Assembly (NCBI GenBank): GCA_030612345.1
Contig: JAUWOB010000056.1
Location: 1 to 6,488 of the forward strand
DNA from: Dehalococcoidia bacterium
GTDB lineage: Bacteria; Chloroflexota; Dehalococcoidia; GIF9; AB-539-J10
Reading direction: 5' to 3'
DNA length: 6,488 bases
The notes below the pieces were generated by a model. That model did not search any database, had not been told where the DNA came from, and was given only the letters and a program-made list of their open reading frames with translations. Made by a program: the position numbers and the translations under genes. Shown piece after piece: positions 1-6,004 of this stretch. Position 1 is the stretch's first letter; every line of letters begins with the position of its first letter.

Positions 1-1024
1 TAGCATGACCGATGAAACTCTTCGTATTGTTTATATATGCGTGGGGACATTCACCAAAGACCTCTCTTATTGCCTGGCACTCCACAGGGTCTCCTTCAGC
101 AGTGCCCGTCCCGTGGGTATTGATGATGTCGACATCTTCTGGAGATATGCCGGCTTTGTTGAGGGCAAGTTTCATGCACTCAATTTGCCTTTCTGCGCTG
201 GGGAAAATGAAGTCAGCGGCATCTGAGTTGATGGCATAGCCCACGATTTCGCCGTATATGCTAGCTCCCCTTTTGAGGGCTTCATTCAGTCTTTCCAGAA
301 CAAAGATACAGCCCCCTTCTGCAACAACCACACCATTTCTGTCCTTGTCAAAAGGTCGACATGCCTTCTCAGGGTCTGGATGGGATGCCAGGGCGCCTTC
401 GCTCCTGAAGCCAGCAAATATGCCAAAGGAGCCGGCACTCTCCGAAACCCCTCCGCTCAAGGCCAAATCCACTTCGTTCAGCAGCAGCATTTGCAGGCCC
501 TGTATGAGTCCAATGTTGCCGCCTGCACAAGCAGCCCCCAGAGTATAGTGAGGTCCCGTGATTCCCAGATTCAGTGTGACTTCGCCGGGAGGATTATTGG
601 CCACTACTCTCGGATTATGATGATGCGACCAGTATTTCACATCATAGTCAAATTGCTTGATCTCATAAATCTCGTTTTCGGTCTCAACGGTACCGTGCTC
701 GGTTATCCCGAGGTAGACACCAACCCTCGATTTGTCCAGGCAAGCAATGTCCAGTTTGGCATCAGCGATTGCTTCTTGAGCGCAGTAGATAGCAATGGAC
801 CCTGCCCTCGTTCCTCGACGCAGTTCCTTCTTTTTCTGATACTTCAGCGGGTCGAAGTGGCATATGCCAGCCAGCACTTCGCCCATATAGTGCACAGTGG
901 ATCTCTGTATTCCAGACTTGCCGTCAAGCAAACCTTTTCGAAATTGCGCCAGGTTATCTCCATTTGGCGCCGTCAAACCGACCCCGGTTATTACGACCCG
1001 TGTTTCGCGAGACTTCCTTGCCAC
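1..1024 (-). CDS. FabF-type beta-ketoacyl-ACP synthase (KAS II family), C-terminus cut by window edge
   Basis: Decarboxylating Claisen condensation enzyme of fatty-acid or polyketide type; cytosolic. 341 residues are visible with no stop, against about 410 for a full FabF, so roughly 70 C-terminal residues lie outside the window. The N-terminus has the family opening RVVITGVGLTAPNG (residues 9-22). The catalytic set is complete: nucleophile Cys166 in AACAGG, His304 in NTHGTGT, Lys335 in NTKSFIGHA and His340, almost the numbering of E. coli FabF (Cys163, His303, Lys335, His340). The sequence around the nucleophile (CAGG) and the WSHHHNPR stretch at 132-139 differ from housekeeping FabF, suggesting a specialised paralogue. 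Start is GTG at 1024: an in-frame TGA lies a few codons upstream and no other start codon fits; the GAAGG ribosome site is about 11 nt away, so weak. It follows the KAS III gene on the same strand after 111 nt and is probably co-transcribed. Substrate unknown. Confidence 0.9.
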   Translation of the reverse strand, partial: MARKSRETRVVITGVGLTAPNGDNLAQFRKGLLDGKSGIQRSTVHYMGEVLAGICHFDPLKYQKKKELRRGTRAGSIAIYCAQEAIADAKLDIACLDKSRVGVYLGITEHGTVETENEIYEIKQFDYDVKYWSHHHNPRVVANNPPGEVTLNLGITGPHYTLGAACAGGNIGLIQGLQMLLLNEVDLALSGGVSESAGSFGIFAGFRSEGALASHPDPEKACRPFDKDRNGVVVAEGGCIFVLERLNEALKRGASIYGEIVGYAINSDAADFIFPSAERQIECMKLALNKAGISPEDVDIINTHGTGTAEGDPVECQAIREVFGECPHAYINNTKSFIGHA

Positions 1025-1135
1025 CGTAGGATAAACCTTCGATCAAGAACGTGGAAATCGGTGCGGCTTGAGCCATGCTGTTTGCATCTGTCTCAGTGAG
1101 TACTGGCCTGATCTCATCCGGTTAAGATAATCTCT

Positions 1136-2185
1136 TCACCATTCGAGACCCACCATAAGACAGACTATGCCGCTGCCAATCCCCATCATGGCAATCTTAT
1201 CACCAGGATCGAGGCAACCCCGCTCAATCCCAATAGCCATGGTAATGGGCAGGGAGACCGATCCAATGTTTCCCAGATATTCCACAGTGGAAAAACTCTT
1301 TGTATCATCCAGCCCCAAGCTCCTGAACAATAGTCTGCTATGCACGGCACTAACCTGATGAGTGAAAAACCTGTCAACGTCGGAGTCCTCCCAGCCAAGC
1401 TCCTGCTTTGTGGCCTCCCACGTAGCAGGCGCTAATCCCAGTCCGTTCTTCAGTATGCCCCGGTAGTCTGTGTGCATGTCCAGGAGTTCCTCCAGGTCGA
1501 GGAAGCAGCCATCGGGCTCTATACGACAAAGACCATTATGCTGTGAAGCGGCACGTGTTACCCCACCAAGAAGCTTATGACCGCCTTTTGACAGCGAGGA
1601 GTGGGTTAACACCGCTGCCACTGCTCCTGACCCCAAGGTCAGAGTAGCAAAGGCCGGTTTGAGCTTATCTCTGGTGACGTCAGGGTCACTCAGCAGTTTA
1701 TTGATTGTTGCGTCAATGAGCCGTTTGCTGCTCTCGCAGCCAACCACAATTCCTGCTCTTACCTGCCCCAACTCAATCATATTTGCCAGGGTGACCATGC
1801 CGTTGATGAAACCCAGACAGGCATTGGAGATGTCAAAAATGGTAGCTGTTTGAGGAAGGCCCAAAGAGTCATGGACCACAGTCGCTGTTGCCGGCTCCAG
1901 GAAATCACGAGATACGGACGTGTGGAGCAGGCATCCGATATCCTCTTTGTTGACTCCAGACTTGCTGATGGCTTTCTCTGCCGCTTTTATGCTGGCCTGA
2001 CTCGGCGCTACGTCATCATCCCAGAATCGACGTTCGCGAATCCCCGTTATCATCTCCAAACGTCCGTAGCGCAGATTGACCTTGTCGTATATAGGGGCTA
2101 GCCTTTCTTCCAGGCTCAAAGATGTAACGATATCCTCAGGAAGTTCATAGCCGAAGGACTCGACACAGACTTTATTGTACCGCAT
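1136..2185 (-). CDS. Ketoacyl synthase III family protein (FabH/OleA-like)
   Basis: Thiolase-fold condensing enzyme of 349 residues, full length for the family. The nucleophile is Cys123 in NACLGFING, followed by His276 in FFTHQ and Asn306 in YLGNIGSVSLP, giving the Cys-His-Asn triad of KAS III enzymes. Upstream lies RDFLEP (93-98) with Glu97, 26 residues before the cysteine; in Xanthomonas OleA, as I recall it, the catalytic Glu117 also precedes Cys143 by 26, and the His-Asn distance (30) agrees too. This favours an OleA-like enzyme, which condenses two acyl-CoAs head to head, over plain FabH, but oleB, oleC and oleD are not seen here, so the product is open. The C-terminal MGIGSGI (334-340) is the usual glycine motif. 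ATG 2185 is the only usable start before an upstream in-frame stop; the GAGGAA site is about 15 nt away, so initiation looks weak or coupled. It lies second in a leftward gene set, before a FabF-type synthase. Confidence 0.88.
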   Translation of the reverse strand: MRYNKVCVESFGYELPEDIVTSLSLEERLAPIYDKVNLRYGRLEMITGIRERRFWDDDVAPSQASIKAAEKAISKSGVNKEDIGCLLHTSVSRDFLEPATATVVHDSLGLPQTATIFDISNACLGFINGMVTLANMIELGQVRAGIVVGCESSKRLIDATINKLLSDPDVTRDKLKPAFATLTLGSGAVAAVLTHSSLSKGGHKLLGGVTRAASQHNGLCRIEPDGCFLDLEELLDMHTDYRGILKNGLGLAPATWEATKQELGWEDSDVDRFFTHQVSAVHSRLLFRSLGLDDTKSFSTVEYLGNIGSVSLPITMAIGIERGCLDPGDKIAMMGIGSGIVCLMVGLEW

Positions 2186-2256
2186 GCAATACCCAGCTTC
2201 TTCCTCACCGACATCGTGAGGACTCGGGGCCGAACAACTACATCAACTTCACAGGC

Positions 2257-2658
2257 TCACTTCTGCCTGCTTGATACCAACTTCGGAATATGAAACTTTG
2301 TTTTGAGATTCTCCCACTTTTCCGCGGACTCTGGGGGAATCATCTCATCCGGAATGTACTTCCCTACTGCAGCAAGGACAGTGCAGATTTTTCTCGAGTT
2401 CGCTACTTCGTCAGGAACGTACTCATCAGCGGCAGCAATGGCAGTAGAGCGCAGCCTACGAGGCGCCAGCCTCTCCACCACCCTAATCGCAAAAGATATC
2501 AGCCTATTCGGGACGCGATTATCCAGAAAACGCAGGCCAAAGAGCAACAGCCTATCCGGAGCGTACTTGTCGATCACCTTAACAAGAAGAGAAAATCCCT
2601 TCTTGACCAGTAATCTGATGATCGAGTCAAGCCTGGGCATGCTTTTCTGCGACGCCAT
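2257..2658 (-). CDS. Small hypothetical protein built of 16-residue tandem repeats
   Basis: I do not recognise this 133-residue protein. It shows a clear internal periodicity: prolines at 34, 50 and 66 and 82 are exactly 16 apart, each preceded by an acidic-x-aromatic/Leu-hydrophobic pattern (DKYAP, DNRVP, ERLAP, DEYVP), and a fifth, GKYIP, follows after 21. A proline-less unit at 18-33 fits the same register. Each unit is a predicted short amphipathic helix rich in Leu, Ile, Val and Arg, capped by the proline. The N-terminal half is basic, and the part around 79-110 is acidic. There is no signal peptide or clear membrane span. ATG 2658 is preferred because GGGAG ends 5 nt before it; a GTG at 2670 would add four residues but has no good ribosome site. 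It is the first gene behind the leftward promoter and precedes the two ketoacyl synthases by 71 nt, so a role as a lipid- or enzyme-associated partner is conceivable but unproven. Confidence 0.7.
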   Translation of the reverse strand: MASQKSMPRLDSIIRLLVKKGFSLLVKVIDKYAPDRLLLFGLRFLDNRVPNRLISFAIRVVERLAPRRLRSTAIAAADEYVPDEVANSRKICTVLAAVGKYIPDEMIPPESAEKWENLKTKFHIPKLVSSRQK

Positions 2659-2668
2659 ATCCTCTCCC
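2656..2668 (-). promoter_or_regulatory. Ribosome binding site and start of the repeat protein
   Basis: On the minus strand GGGAG occupies 2668-2664, five bases before ATG 2658-2656, with a second AGAGG inside the gap. The GTG at 2670 lies just ahead of this site and has only A/T-rich sequence before it. This decides the start in favour of ATG 2658. Confidence 0.65.
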
Positions 2669-2681
2669 ACTGAGTATCATA

Positions 2682-2711
2682 TATTTATCATAGCTCACCA
2701 GTACTTGTCAA
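2682..2711 (-). promoter_or_regulatory. Leftward sigma-70-type promoter for the repeat protein/ketoacyl synthase set
   Basis: The minus strand carries TTGACA at 2711-2706 and TAAATA at 2687-2682, 18 nt apart (ATAAAT gives 17). The -35 is a perfect match and the -10 is moderate. Transcription would begin near 2675, only about 15 nt before the start codon at 2658, so the leader is short. The site is back to back with the rightward pan promoter, leaving 29 bp between the two -35 boxes, so one regulator could affect both. Confidence 0.6.
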
Positions 2712-2740
2712 ACGCCATGACTTATGTCGTCTGAGCACCG

Positions 2741-2769
2741 TTGACAAAAGAATGCGGATTTACTATCAT
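2741..2769 (+). promoter_or_regulatory. Rightward sigma-70-type promoter of the pantothenate operon
   Basis: TTGACA at 2741-2746 and TATCAT at 2764-2769 are separated by exactly 17 nt: a perfect -35 and a five-of-six -10. The expected start of transcription is about 2775-2777, right at the foot of the first leader hairpin. That leaves an untranslated leader of about 210 nt before the first pan gene, long enough for an RNA switch. Confidence 0.75.
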
Positions 2770-2842
2770 TAAGACTAGCCATTGACCCCTGAGGCAGTGA
2801 GCTAGATAACTTGGCAGTTAGGTGTCCGCTTGGATCGGCGGT

Positions 2843-2886
2843 GACCGAGACGGATGAGGAGAGTTGCTTCGGTGACCCTCTCGGTT
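2843..2886 (+). promoter_or_regulatory. Candidate antiterminator pairing in the pan leader
   Basis: ACCGAGA at 2844-2850 is perfectly complementary to TCTCGGT at 2879-2885, with one extra G-U pair outside (2843 and 2886). The right arm overlaps the left arm of the terminator stem, and the left arm overlaps the ACC that closes hairpin 3. Only one of hairpin 3 plus terminator, or antiterminator alone, can form, which is the usual logic of a transcriptional switch. The repeated CGGTGACC at 2839-2846 and 2870-2877 allows yet another long pairing, so the exact alternative fold is uncertain. Confidence 0.5.
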
Positions 2887-2904
2887 GTGCCGGGAGGGTT
2901 TTTT
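2876..2904 (+). terminator. Intrinsic terminator within the pan leader (attenuator)
   Basis: CCCTCTCGG at 2876-2884 pairs with CCGGGAGGG at 2890-2898: a nine-base-pair stem with one G-U pair and a five-base loop, directly followed by six T at 2899-2904. It sits about 100 nt after the predicted transcription start and 83 nt before the first pan gene, with no gene ending upstream on this strand, so it acts as a premature terminator rather than an end-of-operon one. Confidence 0.85.
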
Positions 2905-2987
2905 AGTTTGTGGTCATGTTTGGCGCTATAAAGGATGTATCAGGAATCAAAGTCGGGCATTATCCCGATAGCTAAGGACGCAACTGA

Positions 2988-3848
2988 ATGGAGAGATTAG
3001 GTTTCATTGGCGCTGGCACGACTGGCACTGCCCTGGCAGTACGGCTCTCTCAGCAAGGATGCCCGGTGGTGGCTGTATCCAGCCGTACCCTATCCTCGGC
3101 ACAGAAGCTAGCCGGGCTAGTGCCCGCCTGCCAGGCCTACCATACAGCGCAGGAACTGGCAGATGCTGCGGATCTGGTCTTCATCACTACTCCTGACGAT
3201 GTTATAGCCAGGGTTTGTGGGGAAGTTCAGTGGCGTGCGGGACAGAGTGTAGTCCATTGCAGTGGCGCTCATTCCGTCGATATTCTGGAACCAGCAAGGG
3301 AAGTCGGTGCCGCTGTCGGCTCCTTTCACCCGTTGCAGGCTTTTGCCGATGTCTCCCAGGCCATTGAAGACCTGCCTGGTTCTACATTCGCCCTGGAAGC
3401 CGAAGAACCACTGCTGTCGCTCCTCAAGGACTTGGCCTCTCTCCTGAACGGCAGCTTTGTGGAACTCAAGCCAGGACATAAGGTGCTCTATCATGCGGCA
3501 GCCGTTTTCGCCTGCAATTATCTGGTGACTCTGGTCAAGCTGGCTCTGGACTTGTGGCGGGATTTCGGGGTATCGTCACAAGAGGCCACCAGGGCCTTGC
3601 TGCCCTTGCTGCAAGGAACGATAAACAATATTGCCAATATTGGCTTGCCCAGCTGCCTTACCGGCCCTGTTGCCCGCGGGGATCTAGGCACTATAGAGCG
3701 GCACTTGAGCGCTCTGGAGGCCAAAGACCCCGCCTTGCTAGCTACCTATAAGGAGCTAGGGCTGCAGACCATCTCCATCGCTTTGGCTAAAGGCAAGGTT
3801 GATGGACATAAGGCAGAGGAGATGACAGCCTTGTTCTCTAGGAGGTAG
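2988..3848 (+). CDS. Rossmann/DUF2520 oxidoreductase, probable ketopantoate reductase (PanG-like)
   Basis: A 286-residue NAD(P)-binding protein. The N-terminus has the dinucleotide motif GAGTTG (8-13) after a beta strand, and SSR at 31-33 after the second strand, which suggests NADP preference. CSGAHS (91-96) and SFHPLQAF (112-119) close the Rossmann half. The C-terminal all-helical DUF2520 half has K165, H169 and N177 in the segment KVLYHAAAVFACNY and the signature LTGPVARGD (224-232). It is first in the operon, three nt before panD, and no panE is present, so it most likely reduces ketopantoate to pantoate. PanG of Francisella, with a homologue in Enterococcus faecalis, is a known non-PanE ketopantoate reductase; I believe it shares this architecture but could not align them. 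Start ATG 2988 has AAGGA nine nt upstream. The family assignment is firm; the reaction is inferred from context. Confidence 0.85.
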   Translation: MERLGFIGAGTTGTALAVRLSQQGCPVVAVSSRTLSSAQKLAGLVPACQAYHTAQELADAADLVFITTPDDVIARVCGEVQWRAGQSVVHCSGAHSVDILEPAREVGAAVGSFHPLQAFADVSQAIEDLPGSTFALEAEEPLLSLLKDLASLLNGSFVELKPGHKVLYHAAAVFACNYLVTLVKLALDLWRDFGVSSQEATRALLPLLQGTINNIANIGLPSCLTGPVARGDLGTIERHLSALEAKDPALLATYKELGLQTISIALAKGKVDGHKAEEMTALFSRR

Positions 3849-3851
3849 AAA

Positions 3852-4235
3852 ATGAGAACTATGCTCAAGAGTAAAATCCACCGGGCCCGGGTTACTCAGG
3901 TCGATCTGAACTACGAGGGCAGTATCACGATTGATAGGTCGCTCATGGAGACAAGTGACATCCTGCCCTTCGAAAGGGTGGAGGTGCTGAACATCAACAA
4001 TGGGGCCAGATTCAGCACTTATGCTATCGAAGGTGAGGCGAATTCAGGAATCATCGGCATCAACGGTGCGGCCGCCAGACTCGTGATGAAGGGCGACATA
4101 GTCATCATCCTCTCTTATTGCCAGGTGCCTGATGATGAGGCAATCAGCATGACCCCGACCGTAGTGCGCGTGGATAGCGAGAACAGAATCGTTGAGTCCT
4201 CACCCGGGATTCCTCTACCCGGGCCGGCGATGTAG
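3852..4235 (+). CDS. panD: Aspartate 1-decarboxylase precursor
   Basis: Converts L-aspartate to beta-alanine, the amine half of pantothenate. The 127-residue length is normal. The proenzyme cleaves itself between Gly23 and Ser24 in YEGS to give the pyruvoyl group. Lys8, His10, Arg53 (in ARFSTY) and Tyr57 match the E. coli active-site residues with an offset of one, and GINGAAA (68-74) and KGDIVII follow as expected. Ser24 is followed by Ile-Thr-Ile instead of the enteric Cys-Ala-Ile, which is common outside enterics. Start ATG 3852 is set by a perfect AGGAGG at 3840-3845 with six nt spacing. This site is made of the last two Arg codons of the upstream gene, whose stop is 3846-3848, so the two genes are probably translationally coupled. 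No PanM/PanZ maturation factor is seen here, consistent with self-processing. A proline-rich tail ([11 protein letters not shown]) ends the protein. Confidence 0.96.
   Translation: MRTMLKSKIHRARVTQVDLNYEGSITIDRSLMETSDILPFERVEVLNINNGARFSTYAIEGEANSGIIGINGAAARLVMKGDIVIILSYCQVPDDEAISMTPTVVRVDSENRIVESSPGIPLPGPAM
4202..4223 (+). repeat. CCCGGG inverted repeat at the end of panD
   Basis: Two CCCGGG hexamers (about 4203-4208 and 4218-4223) flank a nine-base spacer in the last codons of panD and encode the repeated Pro-Gly of its tail. Each is self-complementary, so the transcript can form a six-base-pair stem just before the stop codon. There is no T run behind it. The effect is unknown and may be merely coding. 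Confidence 0.35.
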
Positions 4236-4255
4236 CCGGAAGATAGACACAATCG

Positions 4256-4287
4256 CACAGAACAAGCCCTGCAGGGTTCTGCGTTTT
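4256..4287 (+). other. Weak terminator-like hairpin between panD and panB
   Basis: CAGAAC at 4258-4263 pairs with GTTCTG at 4276-4281, with a further CC/GG pair inside around the palindromic CCCTGCAGGG, followed after CG by four T. The 97-nt panD-panB gap is the only long one in the operon; the others are three and four nt. The element could be a partial terminator, an RNA-processing site or nothing. It is too short and its T run too poor to call an intrinsic terminator, and panB has no separate promoter that I can see. Confidence 0.35.
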
Positions 4288-4332
4288 CTGGCTGTCACCC
4301 TGCTTTTCAACTCTTAGGGAAGGAGCGAGACA

Positions 4333-5169
4333 ATGCGAGTTACTATTACCGAGATAAAAGACATGAAACAAAGACAAGAGAAGATACCTATGCTGACCGC
4401 TTATGATTATGTGACGGCCAAGATAGTTGATGAAGCCGGTGTGCCTTTAATACTGGTGGGAGACAGCCTGGGGATGGTGATGCTGGGCTATGAGTCAACG
4501 ATACCGGTCACCATGGAGGAGATGCTTCATCATACCAGAGCCGTGGTAAGAGGAGCTAAGACGGCCTTAATAGTAGGCGACATGCCGTTTATGACCTATC
4601 ATATCAGCCTCTCCGAAGCTTTGTATAATGCCGCAAGGTTTGTTCAGGAAGGCGGGGCGCAGGCGGTGAAGCTGGAAGGGGGGCAGGTGGTTGCTGAGAC
4701 GGTTAGACGCCTTGTTGACTGCGGCATCCCCGTTATGGGGCACATCGGGCTTACTCCACAGTCCATACATCAACTGGGAGGGTTCAAGGTTCAGGGCAAG
4801 GCAGTGGCCGAAGCCCGGAGGTTGCTCGATGATGCCGCTGTTCTGGAGCAAGCCGGCGCCTTTGCTATCGTTCTGGAATGTACTCCAGCCCCCCTTTCCA
4901 AGCTGATTACTGACAGGCTGGCCATCCCTACGATCGGCATAGGAGCCGGACCCGATTGTGACGGTCAAGTCCAGGTGATTAGCGATATTTTGGGCCTTTA
5001 CACCGATTTTGTGCCCAAGCATGCCAAGCAGTACGTCAGGCTAGCCGGAGAAATCAGGAGCGCAGTTGCCGACTACATCTCTGAAGTTAAGTCTCTTAGC
5101 TTCCCCACTGCAGCACAGAGCTATGCCACGGATGACAGCCTTATCAAACAGCTAAAGACAGAAGGCTAG
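4333..5169 (+). CDS. panB: 3-methyl-2-oxobutanoate hydroxymethyltransferase
   Basis: First committed step of pantoate synthesis: transfers a hydroxymethyl group from 5,10-methylene-tetrahydrofolate to 2-oxoisovalerate, giving ketopantoate. Cytosolic (beta/alpha)8 barrel, decameric in the well-studied members. The 278-residue length is typical. Visible motifs are MLTAYDY (20-26), the metal ligand Asp44 with Ser45 in VGDSLGMV, Asp83 in VGDMPF, Lys113 and Glu115 in AVKLEGG, the GHIGLTPQS loop (136-144) and catalytic base Glu182 in LECTP, all at positions within one or two of E. coli Asp45, Asp84, Lys112, Glu114 and Glu181. [14 protein letters not shown] and the FVPKHAKQY segment complete the family pattern. 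Start ATG 4333 has AAGGAG at 4320-4325 with seven nt spacing. It precedes panC by four nt. Confidence 0.97.
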   Translation: MRVTITEIKDMKQRQEKIPMLTAYDYVTAKIVDEAGVPLILVGDSLGMVMLGYESTIPVTMEEMLHHTRAVVRGAKTALIVGDMPFMTYHISLSEALYNAARFVQEGGAQAVKLEGGQVVAETVRRLVDCGIPVMGHIGLTPQSIHQLGGFKVQGKAVAEARRLLDDAAVLEQAGAFAIVLECTPAPLSKLITDRLAIPTIGIGAGPDCDGQVQVISDILGLYTDFVPKHAKQYVRLAGEIRSAVADYISEVKSLSFPTAAQSYATDDSLIKQLKTEG

Positions 5170-5173
5170 CAAA

Positions 5174-6004
5174 ATGGTTGTAGTGAAGACCCTGCCAGAG
5201 ATGAGAGCCTTGAGGCAGCAACTCGATACTCCGGTTGGCTTTGTTCCGACCATGGGCTATCTTCACCTAGGGCACCTGGCCTTGGTGAAGCGGGCCAGAA
5301 GAGAGAATCCGACCGTCATTGTCAGCGTTTACGTCAATCCCTGTCAATTCGGTCCCAGCGAGGATTTTGCCGGTTATCCACGGGAACTTAATCGTGATCT
5401 GGAGCTGTTGCAGACGGAGGGCGTGGATGTCGTCTTTGTTCCCTCCGACGATGAGATGTACCCGCCTGAGTTCAGCAGCTGGGTAGATGTGGAGAAGGTC
5501 ACCGAACACCTTGAGGGAGCCTCTCGCCCGGGGCACTTCCGGGGCGTAGCCACCATCGTGGCCAAGCTATTCAACATCGTTCGGCCGTCCAGGGCCTACT
5601 TCGGAGAGAAAGATGCCCAGCAGGTGCTGGTCATCAAGCGCATGGTGGCTGACCTCAACATGGGGATAGAGATCGCGGTGGAACCTACGGTTAGGGAGAG
5701 CGATGGCCTCGCCATGAGCAGTCGCAATAGCTACCTGAACCCTGAAGAGCGCCGGGCCGCGACTGTGCTGTTCAAGGCCCTCATGTTGGCCCGGCAACTT
5801 CGAGAGGGCGGAGAAGAAGATGCCGAGAAGACTCGCTGGCGCATGATCTCGCTCATTCAGGAAGAACCTCTGGCCCGGATTGACTACGTCAGCATTGCTG
5901 ACGCTGAAACGCTGGAAGAATTGAACTCCCTAGACCGCCCGGCACTAGCTTCGTTGGCCGTCAGGATAGGCAAAACGAGGTTGATAGATAACATGCCTTT
6001 GTAA
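5174..6004 (+). CDS. panC: Pantothenate synthetase (pantoate-beta-alanine ligase)
   Basis: ATP-dependent ligase joining pantoate and beta-alanine through a pantoyl-adenylate; last step of vitamin B5 synthesis. The 276-residue length is normal for this class I-tRNA-synthetase-like fold. Motifs include PTMGYLHLGH (25-34; the HxGH nucleotide signature His31 and His34), FGPSEDF (59-65), RPGHFRGVATIVAKLFN (118-134), FGEKDAQQ (143-150), MSSRN (181-185, the KMSKS equivalent) and KTRLIDN near the C-terminus. The usual NPTQFGP is NPCQFGP here (Cys57), a mild variant. Start ATG 5174 follows the panB stop by four nt, with GAAGG at 5161-5165 overlapping the end of panB, so translation is likely coupled. 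It is the last gene of the operon; a large palindrome follows. Confidence 0.97.
   Translation: MVVVKTLPEMRALRQQLDTPVGFVPTMGYLHLGHLALVKRARRENPTVIVSVYVNPCQFGPSEDFAGYPRELNRDLELLQTEGVDVVFVPSDDEMYPPEFSSWVDVEKVTEHLEGASRPGHFRGVATIVAKLFNIVRPSRAYFGEKDAQQVLVIKRMVADLNMGIEIAVEPTVRESDGLAMSSRNSYLNPEERRAATVLFKALMLARQLREGGEEDAEKTRWRMISLIQEEPLARIDYVSIADAETLEELNSLDRPALASLAVRIGKTRLIDNMPL

Larger units (their letters stand above)
2775..2904 (+). promoter_or_regulatory. Structured 5' leader RNA of the pan operon, candidate pan motif/attenuator
   Basis: Read as RNA, the leader folds into consecutive elements. Hairpin 1 (2775-2805) pairs CTAGC with GCTAG, then C2780-G2799 through G2784-C2795, then CC2786-2787 with GG2793-2794, leaving single bulged adenines at 2785 and 2800 and a five-base loop. 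Hairpin 2 (2807-2820) pairs TAACT with AGTTA. Hairpin 3 (2821-2846) pairs GGT with ACC and CCGC with GCGG around a 2x2 internal loop. An antiterminator/terminator pair follows. The pan RNA motif described upstream of panB/C/D operons is recalled as a hairpin with two conserved bulged adenines, reported from Chloroflexota, Firmicutes and Deltaproteobacteria; hairpin 1 and the gene context fit. The fold was done by eye without energies, and I could not compare it with the motif's covariance model. The ligand of that motif is, to my knowledge, not established. Confidence 0.6.

Noticed and set aside
954..1076. Short minus-strand ORF starting MAQAAPISTF, ahead of the FabF-type gene
   Set aside because: No ribosome site, overlaps the true N-terminus of the synthase in another frame and resembles no known protein; not evidence of a frameshift because the synthase has a normal N-terminus from GTG 1024.
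380..1099. 239-codon plus-strand ORF
   Set aside because: Antisense shadow of the FabF-type synthase, whose frame carries all catalytic motifs.
1..2185. Complete olefin (oleABCD) cluster
   Set aside because: Only an OleA-like enzyme is visible; the neighbour is a FabF-type synthase and no alpha/beta hydrolase, AMP ligase or dehydrogenase is in the window.
2303..2734. 143-codon plus-strand ORF
   Set aside because: Antisense to the repeat protein and running through the promoter region; low-complexity Ser-rich translation, and the minus strand has the ribosome site and the protein repeats.
2854..2931. 25-codon leader peptide (MRRVASVTLSVVPGG...) with four Val codons crossing the terminator
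   Set aside because: Valine is biosynthetically related to the PanB substrate, so a translational attenuator was considered, but there is no convincing ribosome site, Val codons are not consecutive, and the terminator stem itself dictates much of the codon content.
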